In this document: positions 33,205 to 42,093 of the stretch, one piece after another | Layout: the number at the start of each line of letters is the position of its first letter | Numbering within the stretch: position 1 is the first letter of the stretch | Assembly (NCBI RefSeq): GCF_039543185.1 | Contig: NZ_BAABJG010000003.1 | Span: forward strand, 310,001 to 374,000 | DNA: 64,000 nucleotides | Origin: Paenibacillus_S vulneris | Lineage (GTDB): Bacteria > Bacillota > Bacilli > Paenibacillales > NBRC-103111 | Reading direction: 5' to 3' | The notes under the pieces: model-generated | What the model was told of the DNA's origin: nothing | The model's database searches: none | Seen by the model: only the letters and a program-made list of their open reading frames with translations | Translations under genes and position numbers: made by a program

Positions 33205-34089
33205 TTACTTGGTAAAATAGTGACCCTGTTCCAAATCCGCGATAAGACTAGGGTGTGTTGGCCGCCATCCCAAGCATTCCCGGGTTAGTGCGCTCGATGT
33301 TGGATTGTCAGCTGACGAGGCGAAGGAGAGCCAACCGAAGTAAGCATCTGCATCTTCGCGGGAAATGCTGCGTACCGGCAGGTTCAGGTTACGACCGATG
33401 ACCTCAGCGATCTCTCGGAATGGCACGCCTTCATCGTCAACCCCGTGATACACAGCTCCAGTGCCCCCCTTTTCCAGCGCTAATCTGAAAAGGCGTGCTG
33501 CATCAAGTTGATGAACTGCCGGCCAGCGGTTAAGTCCTTCTTCCACGTACGCCACAAATCCTTTTTCACGCGCGATATCGATTATGACCGGAACAAAACC
33601 TTGCTCGCCCGGGCCATGAACGGACGGTGACAAACGGACGACCGATGATTTCACCCCGCGACCAGCCAGCACGATCGCCGCCTCTTCGGAGCGCCGCGGC
33701 GTAGACTGGACCGATGCATCTTCTTCCGTCCCGATGCGTCCCAGAGGGAGCGCCAATGTTCCTGAGGTAACCACTAGCGGCTTCTTGGTACCCTCCAGTG
33801 CTGCTCCGATCGCCTCGATCGCACGGCCGTCCGCCTCAGCAGCTGCCGCAAAGTTCGAGAAATCGTGATTAAAGGCGAGGTGTATGACGCCGTCTGCTGC
33901 AGATACGCCTTCCTGGAGGCTATTGATGTCTTCAAGGGAACCGCGTTGTACTTCGGCCCCAGCTGCCTGCAGCGCCGCGGCAGACTTATCCGAGCGGGCG
34001 AGCCCAACAACCTGATGCCCCGCAGCAATAAGTTCACGAACTACAGCAGAGCCTACGAAGCCCGTTGCTCCTGTTACAAAAACACGCAT
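33205..34089 (-). CDS. NAD-dependent epimerase/dehydratase family (extended SDR)
   Basis: A 294-residue atypical extended SDR. MRVFVTGATGFVGSAVV gives the GxxGxxG nucleotide motif; later segments AADGVIHLAFNHD, VVRLSPSVHGPGEQGFVPVII and WPAVHQLDAARLFRLALE are typical of the 'SDR family oxidoreductase' group close to YwnB/NmrA-like epimerases. The canonical YxxxK is replaced by an RRSEEAAI-type segment, common in this subgroup, so catalysis is uncertain. ATG 34089 has AGAAGGA upstream. It is 52 bases downstream of another SDR gene and shares its transcription. Confidence 0.82.
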   Translation of the reverse strand: MRVFVTGATGFVGSAVVRELIAAGHQVVGLARSDKSAAALQAAGAEVQRGSLEDINSLQEGVSAADGVIHLAFNHDFSNFAAAAEADGRAIEAIGAALEGTKKPLVVTSGTLALPLGRIGTEEDASVQSTPRRSEEAAIVLAGRGVKSSVVRLSPSVHGPGEQGFVPVIIDIAREKGFVAYVEEGLNRWPAVHQLDAARLFRLALEKGGTGAVYHGVDDEGVPFREIAEVIGRNLNLPVRSISREDADAYFGWLSFASSADNPTSSALTRECLGWRPTHPSLIADLEQGHYFTK

Positions 34090-34141
34090 AATTTTCCTTC
34101 TTTCCATATTTGACTTGTTGAAACTGCGAGTCCAGGACTAC

Positions 34142-34900
34142 TTAGATCTGAGAGCCGCCACCGTCAACAGGGAATTCAGCCCCAGTGGTATAGGTGGCAT
34201 CGAATGCAAGAAATAGGACAGCATTGGCAACCTCACGGGGCTCACCGAGACGCAGCATCGGATTCTCATGACTCATCTGAGCCTTAGTCTGTTCCGCAGC
34301 TTCGGCCGGGATCGATTTTTCCAGAATGCCTGTGTCGATTGGGCCGGGGCTGACCGCGTTCACGCGAATCTTCCGTGGTAGCAGTTCGCGGGCAAGACTG
34401 CGCGTGATGGAGCGAAGCGCCGCTTTGCTGGCAGCGTATGTGCTGATTAATGGAATTCCCAGCACGTTTGCAACCGAAGTGGTGAGCACCACGCCGCTTC
34501 CCTCGTTAAGCAACGGGACGAGTTTTTGCACGGTAAAATACGGGCCCTTGGTGTTGATGGCGAGAATCTCATCGTAAGCTTCCTCGGTAACGGACTCAAA
34601 AGGAACAAAGCTAGTCACACCAGCGTTTACGAACAGGGCGTCGATCTTGCCAAACTCGGACTTTACCCGGTCGGCCAGAGCGTTGATATCATTCAACTTT
34701 GAGGCATCACTAACAACAGCAATAGCGTTGCTCCCCAGTTGTTTCTTTGCCGAATCGAGACTAGCTTGATTGCGGCCGGTGATCATAACGTAAGCCCCTT
34801 CATCCACCAGCAACTTTGCCGTCTCCAGGCCGAATCCGCTACTGCCTCCCGTAATCACGACTCGCTTGCCCTCGTACTTACCTTTTGTCGTAGTATTCAT
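34142..34900 (-). CDS. Short-chain dehydrogenase/reductase
   Basis: Classical SDR of 252 residues: TGGSSGFG, FVNAGV, then Ser in TTSVANVLG and YAASKAAL for catalysis, ending TTGAEFPVDGGGSQI as usual for the family. GGGAGAAAAT lies upstream of the ATG. It is divergent from a TetR gene across a 180-bp AT-rich gap with a palindrome, so the two SDR genes probably form that repressor's target operon. Substrate unknown. Confidence 0.88.
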   Translation of the reverse strand: MNTTTKGKYEGKRVVITGGSSGFGLETAKLLVDEGAYVMITGRNQASLDSAKKQLGSNAIAVVSDASKLNDINALADRVKSEFGKIDALFVNAGVTSFVPFESVTEEAYDEILAINTKGPYFTVQKLVPLLNEGSGVVLTTSVANVLGIPLISTYAASKAALRSITRSLARELLPRKIRVNAVSPGPIDTGILEKSIPAEAAEQTKAQMSHENPMLRLGEPREVANAVLFLAFDATYTTGAEFPVDGGGSQI

Positions 34901-34975
34901 CTTTCATTTTCTCCCTTCGTTAGAATGATTGCTTATCTTGCAAGACCGATTATAGCTCACTAAGTGAATAAAGTA

Positions 34976-34997
34976 AACTAAATTAATGAAATTAGTT
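34976..34997. promoter_or_regulatory. Candidate TetR operator
   Basis: AACTAA and TTAGTT flank ATTAATGAAA in the SDR/TetR divergent gap, a 22-bp dyad. A second short dyad CTCAC-TAA-GTGAA lies at 34956-34968. Both are positioned to control the divergent promoters. Confidence 0.45.
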
Positions 34998-35081
34998 AAT
35001 TAATTATATTTTGTAAAAATAGTTTGTGGTTTTGGCAAATTCGATATAATATGATGTATAAGTACAAAGGAGGCTCGTTTT

Positions 35082-35720
35082 GTGAGAAAACCCGTAAGTG
35101 CCCATCACTATATAGAGAAAATAAAGCCTGTTATAAGAAAGAACAAATTTAGCCAACTTAAAATCGATGATATTGCTAAGTTTATGGATATCAGCAAGGT
35201 GACTCTGTATAAGCATTTTTCATCAAAAGATGACATTATTCAGCAGGTTGTAGAGTATGAAATCAACTATTTGCAACAGGCTGATGCCGTTGTGAGCGAC
35301 GAATCCGTATGTTATATCAGGCGCTTCCAACAAACATTTCTGCAATCGTTGATCTGTGTGATTTATATATCCGATTTGTTCCTGCAGGACCTCAAGGAGT
35401 TTTATCCGCGACTTTTTGAAGAACTTGTCATTGCTCAGCAAAATCGAAATAAAAATCTAGAAAGTTTTTTTCAATCCGGGATGGATCAGCACATTTTCAA
35501 CAGAATGAATGCAGTGCTGTCTTTGGTCCAAGATGACGCTACGCTGCGGCGTATCATGGAACCGACATTTAGTATTCAGTGGTATGATCTCACATTGAAA
35601 CAAGCCGTTATGGAATTCTATCAAATGAAAAAATATCAAATGATCCGGCCAGAACATTTGGATGCGATTGACGATTCTAATTTTGAAGATCAGGTCGTGA
35701 AAATTTTGCAAACCTTATAA
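35082..35720 (+). CDS. TetR family regulator
   Basis: A 212-residue repressor: helix-turn-helix KIDDIAKFMDISKVTLYKHFSSKDDI (about 27-52) and an all-helical ligand domain. The GTG start has AGGAGG 8 bases upstream. It faces away from the SDR operon 34900-33205, the standard layout for a local repressor. A strong terminator ends it. Confidence 0.88.
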   Translation: MRKPVSAHHYIEKIKPVIRKNKFSQLKIDDIAKFMDISKVTLYKHFSSKDDIIQQVVEYEINYLQQADAVVSDESVCYIRRFQQTFLQSLICVIYISDLFLQDLKEFYPRLFEELVIAQQNRNKNLESFFQSGMDQHIFNRMNAVLSLVQDDATLRRIMEPTFSIQWYDLTLKQAVMEFYQMKKYQMIRPEHLDAIDDSNFEDQVVKILQTL

Positions 35721-35753
35721 TCATCAGCTCCCTTCTTTCGGGATAAAGTTGGA

Positions 35754-35800
35754 ATCAATCCTTCGCCAAGTACAATGAGCAGGATTGATTTTTTATTTTT
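35754..35800 (+). terminator. Terminator after the TetR gene
   Basis: AATCAATCCT and AGGATTGATT form a perfect 10-bp stem followed by TTTTATTTTT. Confidence 0.85.
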
Positions 35801-35908
35801 GCTGCTGCGACTTTGGTTATATAGAAAGTTTCCTTGGAAATGAATGGGAACCCCTCGGTAAAATAGAAAGTGAAAAACTAACTACAGATAGCACCGAAAG
35901 GAGATAGG

Positions 35909-36982
35909 ATGACTCATAACGAGGCTGTTAAAATATGCGATGCATATTTACTTCCATTCATATCGGAGCTGTACGGGTTGGAGGGCTATGAAATCAGGCC
36001 TGTGAAGGCACATGCCGGAGGACGGAATCTCGTTTATCGCTGCGAGAAAGAGGGCGCTGATGGCAAAATTATTAGAATCGCCTACTTGAATGACAGGAGC
36101 CGGGAAGAATTGCTGGGCGAAATGGAATATATCCGATATTTATTCGAGCATGGCGGTAGTGTCTCGAATGTAGTCAGCTCCCGGAAAGGGAATCTGCTGG
36201 AAGAGATAACTCATAATAATCACACCTTTTTTGTCTGCCTGTTTGAAAAGGCTAAGGGAAAAAGGCTTGTAGAAAATCATTATCGGTACCGGGAAGGAGT
36301 CCCTATTACCGAATACTATTATAACTGTGGTAAAGTTCTGGGGAAGCTGCACCAATTGTCGAAAGAGTACACTCCTGTCCATCGTCGGTATAGCTTTTTT
36401 GATAAATACAATGCAGAGTATATCGATAAACTAATCCCCGGCTCCTTATCTCTGCTTAAGGAGAAGCTGGCAGAGCTCCTTAAAACCTTGGAAGGGCTGG
36501 ACAGGAACCCGGAATCTTTCGGTATGATCCATTTTGATTACAATGATGGGAATTATACGATAGATTTTGCTACAGGGCAAATCACTGTATACGATTTCGA
36601 TAATGCTTGCTACGGTTGGTATATGTATGATCTGGCAGATCTATGGAGAAGCGGCATGGGCTGGATACGATCTGAACCTGACGCCGGTAAACGCCAAAAG
36701 TTTATGGATGATTACTTTAAAACAGCGCTCAAGGGGTACAGATCCGAGACCCAGATCGAAGACTCAATGTTGGATCAATTGCCCTTATTTATCCAGGTGA
36801 CCATCATGGAACATATTGTAGATGCATTAGAGGGTATGCGGAACAACGGTGAAGAGCTGACGTGTGATGAGGAGCTGTCCTATTGCATAAAATGCCTGGA
36901 AGATGATGTCCCGTATCTAGGATTTTTCCATGAGATGTATTCGTATGAAGAACCCTTCGAGTGTGAGGAACGAGATATTTGA
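35909..36982 (+). CDS. Aminoglycoside phosphotransferase-like kinase (APH family)
   Basis: A 357-residue protein of the APH/choline kinase fold. The catalytic loop is HFDYNDGN (His208, Asp210) and the metal-binding segment is VYDFDNACYGWYMYDLADLW, giving the second Asp. Members phosphorylate antibiotics, homoserine, thiamine or other small alcohols; the NYTID/DFDNACYGWYMYDLA form is common in uncharacterised Bacillales members, so resistance is not implied. AAAGGAG lies 7 bases before the ATG. It stands alone, convergent with a YczE-like gene. Confidence 0.8.
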   Translation: MTHNEAVKICDAYLLPFISELYGLEGYEIRPVKAHAGGRNLVYRCEKEGADGKIIRIAYLNDRSREELLGEMEYIRYLFEHGGSVSNVVSSRKGNLLEEITHNNHTFFVCLFEKAKGKRLVENHYRYREGVPITEYYYNCGKVLGKLHQLSKEYTPVHRRYSFFDKYNAEYIDKLIPGSLSLLKEKLAELLKTLEGLDRNPESFGMIHFDYNDGNYTIDFATGQITVYDFDNACYGWYMYDLADLWRSGMGWIRSEPDAGKRQKFMDDYFKTALKGYRSETQIEDSMLDQLPLFIQVTIMEHIVDALEGMRNNGEELTCDEELSYCIKCLEDDVPYLGFFHEMYSYEEPFECEERDI

Positions 36983-36993
36983 TCGTTTTGTTG

Positions 36994-37024
36994 GGGGTGC
37001 CCTGAATCAACGCGGCATTCCCCA
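36994..37024. terminator. Hairpin between convergent genes
   Basis: GGGGGTGCC pairs with GGCATTCCCC across CTGAATCAACGC. It lies between the APH-like and YczE-like stops; T-tracts are weak on both strands. Confidence 0.5.
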
Positions 37025-37052
37025 TAAAGCAATAGGATGTATAGGACGTTGA

Positions 37053-37700
37053 TCAATCCGTTGAACGGTTGCGAGCCTTATCATAATCGGGCAGCGTACT
37101 AGAGTGTATTACTATGCGGTCTAAAATTTTTTTAGTCAATGGCATAAAGTAATTAAGCAGTAGTCCCCCTAAGCAAACGGTTAGTAAAGTACCAATACCA
37201 ATCGGTCCATGGAAAATCATTGCCATGATCAAGAATACGACGTAAATGAAGGTTCTAGAAAAAAATAAATTGGATTTAGTTAGTTCTTTAATAATTAATG
37301 TTAATCGGTCAATGGGAATCGGGGCAAAATTAGTGTGTAAATAGGTGGAGGTTCCTAAGCCTATAATAACTAAACCGATGCCGAAGCAAAGGATTTTGCT
37401 GTACCATTGTTCAGGAGTTATTACATCGTGCAATAAAAAAAGCCACATATCAATGCCAACCCCCGTTATCAATGCTGTCAGCATCCCCAAAACTTCCGGT
37501 CTTTGTCTTTTTAACAGCGAATTACAGCCTATCAGTATCAAAGCAGTTATGATTTCCCAGCTCCCCACCGTAAGCCCCACATTTATGGATAATCCCACCA
37601 AAAGCGCATCAAAAGGTGAAGTTCCAAGCTCTGATTGTATAGTGAAAGAAATACCAAGGGTCAATATTAATATTCCTACGACATAAAAAACATATTTCAC
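37053..37700 (-). CDS. YczE/YyaS family membrane protein
   Basis: A 215-residue integral membrane protein with about five helices. The opening GILILTLGISFTIQSELGTSPFDALLVGLS is the signature of the YczE/YyaS/YitT-related family. In B. subtilis YczE is reported to matter for bacillaene or surfactin-type antibiotic production, but the biochemical role is unknown. It is divergent from the MarR gene, and dyads in the gap suggest MarR control. Confidence 0.8.
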   Translation of the reverse strand: MKYVFYVVGILILTLGISFTIQSELGTSPFDALLVGLSINVGLTVGSWEIITALILIGCNSLLKRQRPEVLGMLTALITGVGIDMWLFLLHDVITPEQWYSKILCFGIGLVIIGLGTSTYLHTNFAPIPIDRLTLIIKELTKSNLFFSRTFIYVVFLIMAMIFHGPIGIGTLLTVCLGGLLLNYFMPLTKKILDRIVIHSSTLPDYDKARNRSTD

Positions 37701-37728
37701 TTTCCTCGACCTCTTTTAGGTTTATTTA

Positions 37729-37790
37729 TGTTGCAAATACAACAAATTTAAGTTAAATTTACTATATATCGTTTTTATTTCATTTGCAAC
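37729..37790. promoter_or_regulatory. Candidate MarR operators
   Basis: TGTTG-CAAATA-CAACA (37729-37744) is a perfect dyad, and ATTTGCAACA near 37782 is its inverted half-site repeated. Both lie in the yczE/marR divergent gap. Confidence 0.45.
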
Positions 37791-37814
37791 AAAAATTGTG
37801 CTAAGGAGATCATT

Positions 37815-38267
37815 ATGAAGGAAATCCTGCGTGAAATAGGAATGATTGCAAGGGCATTAGATTCAATCAGCAATATAGAATTTAAAGAATTTGACCTTAC
37901 AAAAGGCCAGTATTTGTACCTTGTCCGAATATGTGAAAACCCGGGAATCATTCAAGAAAAATTAGCGGAGATGATCAAAGTTGACCGGACAACCGCGGCA
38001 CGTGCCATACAAAAGCTTGAACTGAATGGCTTTATCGAAAAGAAAGAGGATGAACATAACAAAAAAATAAAAAAGCTCTTCCCAACAGATAAAGGGAACG
38101 AGGTGTATCCTTTTATCAAAAGAGAGCATGATCATTCGAATAGCGTCGCATTAGCTGGATTTTCCGAGAAAGAAGCAGAAACCATTTATCATCTTCTTCA
38201 AAGAGTTAGAAAAAATATAGAAATAGATTGGGAATTCGTGAAAAAGGGAAACAAGAGAAATTATTGA
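37815..38267 (+). CDS. MarR family transcriptional regulator
   Basis: A 150-residue winged helix protein. The DNA-binding region is IQEKLAEMIKVDRTTAARAIQKLELNGFIEKKEDEHNKKIKKLF, with the basic wing. AAGGAG is 8 bases before the ATG. The paiA gene begins 21 bases after its stop, so the regulator probably heads a marR-paiA-paiB operon and also controls the divergent yczE-like gene. Confidence 0.9.
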   Translation: MKEILREIGMIARALDSISNIEFKEFDLTKGQYLYLVRICENPGIIQEKLAEMIKVDRTTAARAIQKLELNGFIEKKEDEHNKKIKKLFPTDKGNEVYPFIKREHDHSNSVALAGFSEKEAETIYHLLQRVRKNIEIDWEFVKKGNKRNY

Positions 38268-38288
38268 TTCTGTAAAAAGGAGCTGTCT

Positions 38289-38813
38289 ATGAAAATGACT
38301 GTAACCATAAAAAAATGCGGCCGTGAAGATCTACAAACACTCCAAGAAGTAAGTATCGAAACCTTCAACGACACATTTAAAGATCAGAATTCGCCTGAAA
38401 ATATGAACGCCTATTTGGAAAAAGCATTTAACACTACCCAGTTGGAAAAGGAATTGTCCAATATCTCTTCGGAATTTTATTTTGTCTTTTTCGATGAAGA
38501 GCTTGCTGGGTACTTAAAAGTGAATATGAATGATGCCCAATCCGAGCCAATGGGTGATGAGTCGCTCGAAGTGGAAAGGATTTATATAAGACAACCATTT
38601 CAAAGAAAAGGGCTTGGAAAATATTTAATAAACCAAGCAATGGAAATAGCCAGAGGACACAACAAAAAGAGCATTTGGCTGGGAGTCTGGGAAAAGAACG
38701 AGAATGCCATTGACTTTTATAAAAAGATGGGTTTTGTTCAAACTGGAGCACACTCATTTTATATGGGCGATGAAGAACAGATTGATTTTATATTGACCAT
38801 GACGCTGATATGA
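38289..38813 (+). CDS. paiA: GNAT N-acetyltransferase PaiA
   Basis: A 174-residue acetyltransferase very similar along its whole length to B. subtilis PaiA as I recall it (IKKCGREDLQTLQEVSIETF start, LGVWEKNENAIDFYKKMGFV, FYMGDEEQIDFI end). Acetyl-CoA binding motif A is RQPFQRKGLGKYLINQAMEIA. PaiA acetylates spermidine/spermine and was described as a negative regulator of sporulation and protease production. It lies between marR and paiB. Confidence 0.9.
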   Translation: MKMTVTIKKCGREDLQTLQEVSIETFNDTFKDQNSPENMNAYLEKAFNTTQLEKELSNISSEFYFVFFDEELAGYLKVNMNDAQSEPMGDESLEVERIYIRQPFQRKGLGKYLINQAMEIARGHNKKSIWLGVWEKNENAIDFYKKMGFVQTGAHSFYMGDEEQIDFILTMTLI

Positions 38814-38943
38814 TAAAGAGCATTGACGAATTGGTGCAGTGAAAAATATTAATAATGGATCTTCAGCTAGTCCACTATTTTGCTTATTGTTGGTTTATCC
38901 TTTTAAAAGGATTTATGAATTTAGTATGGGAGGAGAAAACCAT

Positions 38944-39561
38944 ATGTATATACCGGAGCAATTCAAAATCACGGATCATTCCATTGCCTACAAGATTATG
39001 AGGGAAAATAGTTTTGCAACTTTATTTTCTCAACATGAAGGAACACCCTACGCCACTCATTTGCCGCTGATTCTCGATAAGGATCATAAGTACCTATACG
39101 GTCATTTTGCCCGTCCAAACCCTCAATGGAGAGACATTAGGAATCAAGATGTGTTAGCGGTATTTCAAGGTCCCCATTGTTATATCTCTCCCTCTTGGTA
39201 TGAGACGAATAAGGCCGTTCCGACATGGAACTATGTGACCGTTCATGTGTACGGGAAGGTCGAATTTATTGAGGACGAAAATGAGTTAATGGAGTCCTTG
39301 CATGAGATGGTATTGAAATACGAAGCCCCTGACAGCTCCTACAGGCTGCAGGATATAGACCCCGGCTTTCTAAGCGGTATGAATAAAGGGGTTCAAGGCT
39401 TTAAAATGAAAATAGACAGAATAGAAGGGAAAGCGAAGTTAAGCCAAAATCATTCCATTCAACGGCAGGAATTGGTTATTCAACAGCTAGAGAAGATACC
39501 GAATACAGACGAGCAGCAAATTTCCTCTCTAATGAGACAAAATCTTAGATCATTAAGCTAA
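38944..39561 (+). CDS. paiB: FMN-binding negative transcriptional regulator PaiB
   Basis: A 205-residue flavin-reductase-like split-barrel protein. MYIPEQFKITDHSIAYKIMR, ATHLPLILDKDHKYLYGHFARPNPQWR, and YISPSWYETNKAVPTWNYVTVHVYGK match PaiB closely. PaiB acts with PaiA in repressing sporulation and extracellular protease genes in B. subtilis; its biochemical mechanism is unclear. I start at ATG 38944 with GGGAGGAG upstream; the frame is open to 38839. It follows paiA after 130 bases. Confidence 0.88.
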   Translation: MYIPEQFKITDHSIAYKIMRENSFATLFSQHEGTPYATHLPLILDKDHKYLYGHFARPNPQWRDIRNQDVLAVFQGPHCYISPSWYETNKAVPTWNYVTVHVYGKVEFIEDENELMESLHEMVLKYEAPDSSYRLQDIDPGFLSGMNKGVQGFKMKIDRIEGKAKLSQNHSIQRQELVIQQLEKIPNTDEQQISSLMRQNLRSLS

Positions 39562-39668
39562 GGGGTATGACGGATTCCGACAAGCCTTAACAAAAAGACA
39601 GCAAAACGGTCATACATTCGTGTCACCTACAATATGATGAGTCTAGAACAATCTGAAGAGGTGAGCCG

Positions 39669-40112
39669 ATGGCAGTCGTAAAAGCCAGGCAAAGAGATAT
39701 TGATATGTTGGCAAGGTTACTTCGAGCCGAAGCTGTGGGCGAAGGTGAAATGGGCATGCTTCTTGTCGGAAATGTTGGCATTAACCGAATAAGGGCGAAT
39801 TGCTCCGATTTTAAAGGAATCCGGACTATTCCTCAGATGATCAACCAGCCGCATGCGTTTGAGGCGCTGCTTCATGGAATGTATTATCAAAGCGCAAGAG
39901 AGCAGGAGCGCCGTCTCGCGCGGCGGGCTGTGAATGGGGAGCGGTTTTGGCCGGCTAAATTCTCCCTCTGGTATTTTCGTCCGGGAACAGCGGAAGCTCC
40001 CGAGCCATGTCCGGATACATGGTATAATCAGCCGCTTGTAGGAAGATATAGGCCGCACTGCTTTTTTGAACCTACTGGGGAAGAATGCGAAAATATTTAT
40101 AATACGTATTAA
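39669..40112 (+). CDS. cwlJ: Spore cortex hydrolase CwlJ
   Basis: A 147-residue protein of the Hydrolase_2/SleB family. Catalytic Glu21 lies in LLRAEAVGEGEMGMLLVGNV, and the C-terminus PTGEECENIYNTY is characteristic of CwlJ. CwlJ degrades spore cortex peptidoglycan during germination and is normally made in the mother cell. No signal peptide is present, as expected. GAAGAGGTG precedes the ATG. It supports an endospore-forming host. A sigma-E-like promoter is not convincing. Confidence 0.9.
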   Translation: MAVVKARQRDIDMLARLLRAEAVGEGEMGMLLVGNVGINRIRANCSDFKGIRTIPQMINQPHAFEALLHGMYYQSAREQERRLARRAVNGERFWPAKFSLWYFRPGTAEAPEPCPDTWYNQPLVGRYRPHCFFEPTGEECENIYNTY

Positions 40113-40177
40113 ATTAAGGTTTAACAAGCTGCAGCAGTTGCCCTCCATATCGAGCGCAGCTACAGTAGAGTACAAGG

Positions 40178-40212
40178 AAGCGGATGCCATATACACTGGC
40201 ATCCGCTTTTGG
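40178..40212. terminator. Terminator between cwlJ and the YxeA-like gene
   Basis: AAGCGGATGCCA and TGGCATCCGCTT form a perfect 12-bp stem with loop TATACAC, followed by TTTGG. It serves the two convergent genes. Confidence 0.75.
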
Positions 40213-40578
40213 TTAGTGGGCAGCTTGAATATTTCGATACTTCTGTTGAACCGCCTCCGGCAGCTCCTCAAAGGTCACCTCTTCCCAGTATGTGACGCCC
40301 CGTAATAAAGTGTGATATAACCGAACATAAGCTTCGTTTCTCAGCTGCTTTCCAGCCGAAAACTCCATCTCCTTTCCTTTTCCCTTCTCTGTGTATACTG
40401 TCAGCTTATACTCATAACGTCCGTTCATATTTTGTACGCCGGGACCCGATACCATCGTATAGTAGATGGTTTTGCCAGCTGGGTTTTCGGGTGTCAATTT
40501 GTCGGGAGTAAAGAAGAACATCCATAAAGATACGACAATCAAGAGCATAATTCCCAGCGTCAGTAATAGTTTTTTCAT
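40213..40578 (-). CDS. YxeA family protein (DUF1093)
   Basis: A 121-residue exported or membrane-anchored protein with one N-terminal helix (LLLTLGIMLLIVVSLWMFFF). The body (GKTIYYTMVSG ... GRYEYKLTVYTEKGKGKEMEFSAGKQLRNEAYVRLYHTLLRGVTYWEEVTFEELPEAVQQKY) is typical of YxeA/DUF1093. In B. subtilis yxeA lies beside the yxdJKLM antimicrobial-peptide-responsive genes, a parallel to this place at the end of an ABC transporter operon. Function unknown. Confidence 0.8.
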   Translation of the reverse strand: MKKLLLTLGIMLLIVVSLWMFFFTPDKLTPENPAGKTIYYTMVSGPGVQNMNGRYEYKLTVYTEKGKGKEMEFSAGKQLRNEAYVRLYHTLLRGVTYWEEVTFEELPEAVQQKYRNIQAAH

Positions 40579-40596
40579 TCTACTATTCCTCCTTAA

Positions 40597-41328
40597 TCAG
40601 GATGTAACCATATCTTTGTTCTTCATCCGGCGAATAGACCATGACGCAAAAACAAGAATGTAGGCCAAGGTCATTAACCAAAACAGGGTGTTTTGTATGC
40701 CGGTCAGCTTATCTTGGCTCAACACGCTCATGCCGATGGTAAGCAGGGAGAACGGGTAACCTATGCCCAGCTTCGCAACATACAGGCCAAGACCGATTAA
40801 TGCCGCGCACAGACTTATTCCGATAGGCGTAGCGAAGCTGCGGATCTGCAGTGAAAGACCCAATTGCAACGCGATGATGGAGAGGGAAGCATACCAACCG
40901 CGCAACGTCCACCCTATAGTCTCTACAGGCAGTGACCCGGACAAGGAAAGCAGAGTACCTGCGAGCCAGTACAGACCTAAGAACAACGCTTGCGCGAATA
41001 AGATAAATAGGCTAACGGTAATCCATTTGGCAAGATACACACTTGCGACGGATACCGGAGAGGTCAGTACCAGATTCCAATTCCGGTTCAGATGCTCCAG
41101 TCTGCATACATAAGAACAGCAGATAGCAATCAGGACGGGCAGGAAAAATTCTGCGTAAAACAGGCTGACTTGAGTCCACAGGCTGTACCACCCATTGTTC
41201 AGGACATCCCGGTTCAAATAGTAATTTGCACATCCAATCAGCAGGCTTAGGATAGGGAGAAGAGCGAGTATAAGACTCATCCTGGAATGCCGCAGCTTGA
41301 GCCACTCGGCGGAAAGGCTTCGTATCAT
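40597..41328 (-). CDS. ABC-2 permease, lantibiotic-immunity type (MutG/SpaG-like)
   Basis: A 243-residue membrane subunit with six helices. The N-terminus MIRSLSAEWLKLRHSRMSLILALLPILSLLIG is typical of the second permease of lantibiotic self-protection or CprABC-type transporters. It is 12 bases behind the first permease gene and shares the operon with the ATPase. The complex would remove antimicrobial peptides from the membrane; without lantibiotic biosynthesis genes nearby it is more likely a resistance than an immunity system. Confidence 0.8.
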   Translation of the reverse strand: MIRSLSAEWLKLRHSRMSLILALLPILSLLIGCANYYLNRDVLNNGWYSLWTQVSLFYAEFFLPVLIAICCSYVCRLEHLNRNWNLVLTSPVSVASVYLAKWITVSLFILFAQALFLGLYWLAGTLLSLSGSLPVETIGWTLRGWYASLSIIALQLGLSLQIRSFATPIGISLCAALIGLGLYVAKLGIGYPFSLLTIGMSVLSQDKLTGIQNTLFWLMTLAYILVFASWSIRRMKNKDMVTS

Positions 41329-41340
41329 TTGTGTTCCTCC

Positions 41341-42093
41341 TCAGTATTCCTGCCGGTTAGCATGAGCACTTCCGGCGATATAGAACAGAATGGCCATGAG
41401 CAGTGCCGCCAACGCGAGCCCGGAAACCAAAGGCTGTTCCATATAGGTGCCCGAAGCTTCGGCGTACCGGTAAGTAACCGGGCTCAGATCCAAATAATAA
41501 GACCAGATAAACCAATGTCTGGCAGCGGCAGGGAAGAGCCCGGCGGTCATTCCGATAAAGCCTCCTAGCATTCCAAGGCAAAGCGCAAAGGTCTGGTTTC
41601 TCACAACCCAAGAAATCCACTGTTGAAGAGCCGTAACAGCAAGAGTGGCCAGCATAGTCCCCCCCACGAACCGGATTAGCAGGTCGATAGGAAAGCCGCC
41701 GGGAAAACCCTTAGTCAAACCGAACACAAGTATGAATACGGTCTGTGCAAGAATGCCATAAAGGAGCAAACTATTGGCGCATACATACTTCGCTGCATAG
41801 AGATGTCCGCGGCTCACATTGGCGGCTGCAAGCATTGTCCAAGTGCCTCCTTTATGCTCCATATCACAAATCCGGGAGGCAACAATAGCTGAGATTATCG
41901 GCATAAAAAGCCCATTCATGGACGAGATGCTAAAAAAGACAGATTCCCATACAGCATGCTCCTGATTACGGGCTATAGACACGCTGGTAGCCATAAGGAC
42001 CCACAGCAGCTCTGCGGCAAGAAAAAGTATAATCATGACCCCAATCTTTTTGCGGCGGATTTTGAAGTATTCCAGTCCTACTGCTTTGATCAC
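41341..42093 (-). CDS. ABC-2 permease, lantibiotic-immunity type (MutE/SpaE-like)
   Basis: A 250-residue membrane subunit, six predicted helices, N-terminus MIKAVGLEYFKIRRKKIGVMIILFLAAELLW. ICDMEHKGGTWTMLAAANVSRGHLYAAKY is the usual cytoplasmic loop of this family. Its start overlaps the ATPase stop by four bases (ATGA), so they are coupled. It pairs with the MutG-like permease downstream. Confidence 0.82.
   Translation of the reverse strand: MIKAVGLEYFKIRRKKIGVMIILFLAAELLWVLMATSVSIARNQEHAVWESVFFSISSMNGLFMPIISAIVASRICDMEHKGGTWTMLAAANVSRGHLYAAKYVCANSLLLYGILAQTVFILVFGLTKGFPGGFPIDLLIRFVGGTMLATLAVTALQQWISWVVRNQTFALCLGMLGGFIGMTAGLFPAAARHWFIWSYYLDLSPVTYRYAEASGTYMEQPLVSGLALAALLMAILFYIAGSAHANRQEY

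Noticed and set aside
35909..36982. Antibiotic resistance determinant
   Set aside because: The APH fold is clear, but this subgroup is largely uncharacterised and no known resistance subfamily motif is seen, so resistance is not claimed.
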